Source of the DNA: Actinomycetota bacterium | GTDB taxonomy: Bacteria; Actinomycetota; Geothermincolia; Fen-727; JAQURN01 | Assembly: GCA_028715585.1 (NCBI GenBank) | Contig: JAQURN010000058.1 | Span: 1 to 7,690, forward strand | DNA length: 7,690 nucleotides | Direction of reading: 5' to 3' | Shown here: positions 6,240-7,690 of the stretch, piece after piece | Layout: each line of letters opens with the position of its first letter | Numbering within the stretch: the first letter of the stretch is position 1 | The notes under the pieces: generated by a model | The model's database searches: none | What the model saw: only the letters and a program-made list of their open reading frames with translations | Told to the model about the DNA's origin: nothing | Position numbers and translations under genes: made by a program

Positions 6240-6945
6240 AAAAGCTTCAAGTTCGGTTGGGCTTTTGAAAAGGGGGGTAGAAATCATACGAGAGGACATA
6301 GAGGCGGTAAAGGAAAGGGACCCTGCCGCTACGAATACCCTCGAAATAATTCTCTCTTACCCGGGGCTTCACGCAATTTGGATGCACAGGCTAGCGCACT
6401 ACCTCCACAACCGCGGGGTTCCCCTCATCCCAAGACTCCTTTCCATGTTTACCAGGGCAGTTACCGGAATAGAGATACACCAAGCCGCCAAGATAGGGCC
6501 GTCCTTTTTCATTGACCATGGAATGGGGGTTGTAATCGGGGAGACAACAGAGATAGGCGAAAACGTCACCATATTCCAGGGAGTAACCCTCGGCGGAACG
6601 GGAAAGGAAAAGGGGAAACGCCATCCAACCATCGAGGATAACGTCGTCATCGCCGCAGGGGCGAAGGTTCTGGGTCCGATAACCATCGGTGCTAACTCAA
6701 GAGTTGGCGCTGGAGCGGTCGTCATCCAAGACGTCCCCCCCAATTGCACGGTTGTAGGTGTGCCTGGCAGAATTACCATCCGTTCAGGGGAGCGAGTTTC
6801 GCCCATCGACCTCCACCATGAAAAGCTTCCCGACCCTGTGCTCGACATGTTTCACAGTATAGAGAGAAGGATTGAAAGGCTCGAAAAGACGGTGAAAAAG
6901 CTAGAAACGCCAAAAAACACCAAAAAGAGCGCTTCGAGCAAGTGA
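6223..6945 (+). CDS. cysE: Serine O-acetyltransferase
   Basis: Transfers acetyl from acetyl-CoA to L-serine, giving O-acetylserine for cysteine synthesis; cytoplasmic. From GTG 6223 it has 240 residues. The N-terminal helical part includes IIREDIEAVKERDPAA (21-36) and YPGLHAIWMHRLAHYL (46-61). The left-handed beta-helix carries the catalytic FFIDHGMGVVIGET (95-108; Asp98, His99), FQGVTLGGTG (118-127), KRHPTI (132-137; His134) and the hexapeptide repeats up to VVGVPGR (177-183). After this comes an extension, with a probable short coiled coil (about 205-228) and a Lys/Ser/Thr-rich tail. The protein does not end in Ile, the residue that docks into CysK in the classical cysteine synthase complex, so that interaction is doubtful. 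It overlaps gltX by 17 bp and is followed by cysS at 21 bp, as in Gram-positive gltX-cysE-cysS operons. Confidence 0.95.
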   Translation: MEIANRKASSSVGLLKRGVEIIREDIEAVKERDPAATNTLEIILSYPGLHAIWMHRLAHYLHNRGVPLIPRLLSMFTRAVTGIEIHQAAKIGPSFFIDHGMGVVIGETTEIGENVTIFQGVTLGGTGKEKGKRHPTIEDNVVIAAGAKVLGPITIGANSRVGAGAVVIQDVPPNCTVVGVPGRITIRSGERVSPIDLHHEKLPDPVLDMFHSIERRIERLEKTVKKLETPKNTKKSASSK

Positions 6946-6966
6946 TTTGAAACGAGAGAGACCCTG

Positions 6967-7690
6967 TTGAAAGTTTTCAATACTCTGACTAGAAGAAAAG
7001 AAGAGCTGATACCCAGGGACCCTGGGAAAATCTCGATGTATGTCTGCGGTCCCACCGCCTACAACTATATCCATATAGGAAACGCAAGAACATTTCTCAA
7101 CTTCGACGTGATAAGGAGATACCTTGAGTTTGCCGGTTTTGAACTCACTTATGTGAGGAACATTACCGACATAGACGACAAGATAATAAATCGGGCGCAC
7201 GAGGAAGGCATCAGCCCAAGTGCCATAAGCGAGAAATACACGAGGGCTTTCGAGGAGGACATGCAGGCGCTCGGCGTCAAGAAGCCAGATATCGAACCCA
7301 GAGCCACGGAGCATGTCCCAGACATGATTGAGGTGATAAGCGTCCTCGAAAAAAAGGGATATGCCTATGTGTCAGAAGGAAATGTCTATTTCGAGGTATC
7401 TAAATTCCCAGGCTATGGAAAGCTGGCAGGTAGAAGCATCGAAGAAGCCGACGTTTCTAGTCAAAGCAAAGAGGAAATAGCCCTCAAGAAGAATCCCTTC
7501 GACTTTGCGCTGTGGAAAGCCTCCAAGCCAGGTGAGCCCGCGTGGGATAGTCCCTGGGGACCGGGGAGGCCGGGCTGGCACATCGAATGCTCCACGATGT
7601 CCGTCAAATACCTGGGCAATGAATTCGACATTCACGGAGGGGGAAGCGACCTTATCTTTCCACACCATGAAAACGAGATTGCCCAAGCAG
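6967..7690 (+). CDS. cysS: Cysteinyl-tRNA synthetase (partial, C-terminus beyond window)
   Basis: Class Ia synthetase that charges cysteine onto tRNA. The frame is open from TTG 6967 to the right edge (241 residues, about half the usual 460-480). The start follows GAGAGAG (6954-6960) at six bases, and the in-frame TGA that ends cysE (6943-6945) blocks any longer start with ATG or GTG. Visible motifs are MYVCGPTAYNYIHIGNART (24-42) with the HIGH-type HIGN, ITDIDDKIINRA (66-77), FDFALWK (178-184), PGWHIECSTM (202-211) and IHGGGSDLIFPHHENE (222-237). The zinc ligands expected from E. coli CysRS (Cys28, Cys209, His234, Glu238) correspond to Cys27, Cys208, His233 and Glu237. The KMSKS loop and anticodon domain are not reached. 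Its position after cysE ties cysteine precursor supply to cysteine charging. Confidence 0.97.
   Translation, partial: MKVFNTLTRRKEELIPRDPGKISMYVCGPTAYNYIHIGNARTFLNFDVIRRYLEFAGFELTYVRNITDIDDKIINRAHEEGISPSAISEKYTRAFEEDMQALGVKKPDIEPRATEHVPDMIEVISVLEKKGYAYVSEGNVYFEVSKFPGYGKLAGRSIEEADVSSQSKEEIALKKNPFDFALWKASKPGEPAWDSPWGPGRPGWHIECSTMSVKYLGNEFDIHGGGSDLIFPHHENEIAQA

Noticed and set aside
1..7690. CRISPR array, insertion sequence, phage or toxin-antitoxin module
   Set aside because: No spaced direct repeats, transposase, terminal inverted repeats or small paired genes were seen; the window is nearly filled by housekeeping genes.

Overview
The window most likely comes from an uncultured, anaerobic, carbon-monoxide- or acetyl-CoA-pathway-capable bacterium, probably a deep-branching actinobacterial lineage of the Geothermincolia/Aquicultoria/Hakubella kind. 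Two things point there. The gene at the left edge encodes a secreted or anchored protein with tandem TWYLxEGSxAWGF...NPND...VTYM modules, a repeat type I associate with such genomes. A CooC-type nickel-insertion ATPase lies in the middle of the window. The taxonomic placement is inference; the window has no rRNA or other decisive marker.

Layout. A minus-strand surface-protein gene occupies 665 down to 1 and continues past the left edge. It diverges from the rest across a 282-bp intergenic region (666-947) that holds a good extended -10 box for the minus gene, a weak candidate promoter for the plus strand and a GC-rich hairpin. Everything to the right is on the plus strand: lysA (diaminopimelate decarboxylase, 948-2204), nth (endonuclease III family, 2292-3008), an AT-rich inverted repeat that may be a weak terminator (3023-3046), then a tight five-gene run. 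That run is cooC (3075-3869), an NfnA/SudB/PyrK-like flavin and iron-sulfur electron-transfer subunit (3859-4701), gltX (4740-6239), cysE (6223-6945) and cysS (6967 to the right edge, cut off). Gaps in this run are 38 bp or less and two gene pairs overlap, so it is probably one transcript.

How the genes fit together. CysE makes O-acetylserine, the direct precursor of cysteine, and CysS charges cysteine onto tRNA. With gltX this is the gltX-cysE-cysS order known from Bacillus and other Gram-positives. CooC and the electron-transfer subunit are placed just upstream although neither their usual CODH target nor the usual large NfnB/SudA-type partner is in the window. Cysteine supply and Fe-S/Ni-Fe-S metalloenzyme assembly could be linked, but that is speculation. 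lysA and nth are housekeeping genes.

Sequence-level oddities are: a Cys-to-His change at the second Fe-S ligand position of Nth, an EAGR in place of the usual EPGR motif in LysA, five consecutive GTG/TTG starts (TTG, GTG, TTG, GTG, TTG) each backed by a purine-rich or clear Shine-Dalgarno site, and a CysE with a coiled-coil/lysine tail not ending in isoleucine. I see no CRISPR array, insertion sequence, tRNA or recognisable riboswitch, and nothing that amounts to a clear new defence or mobile system.
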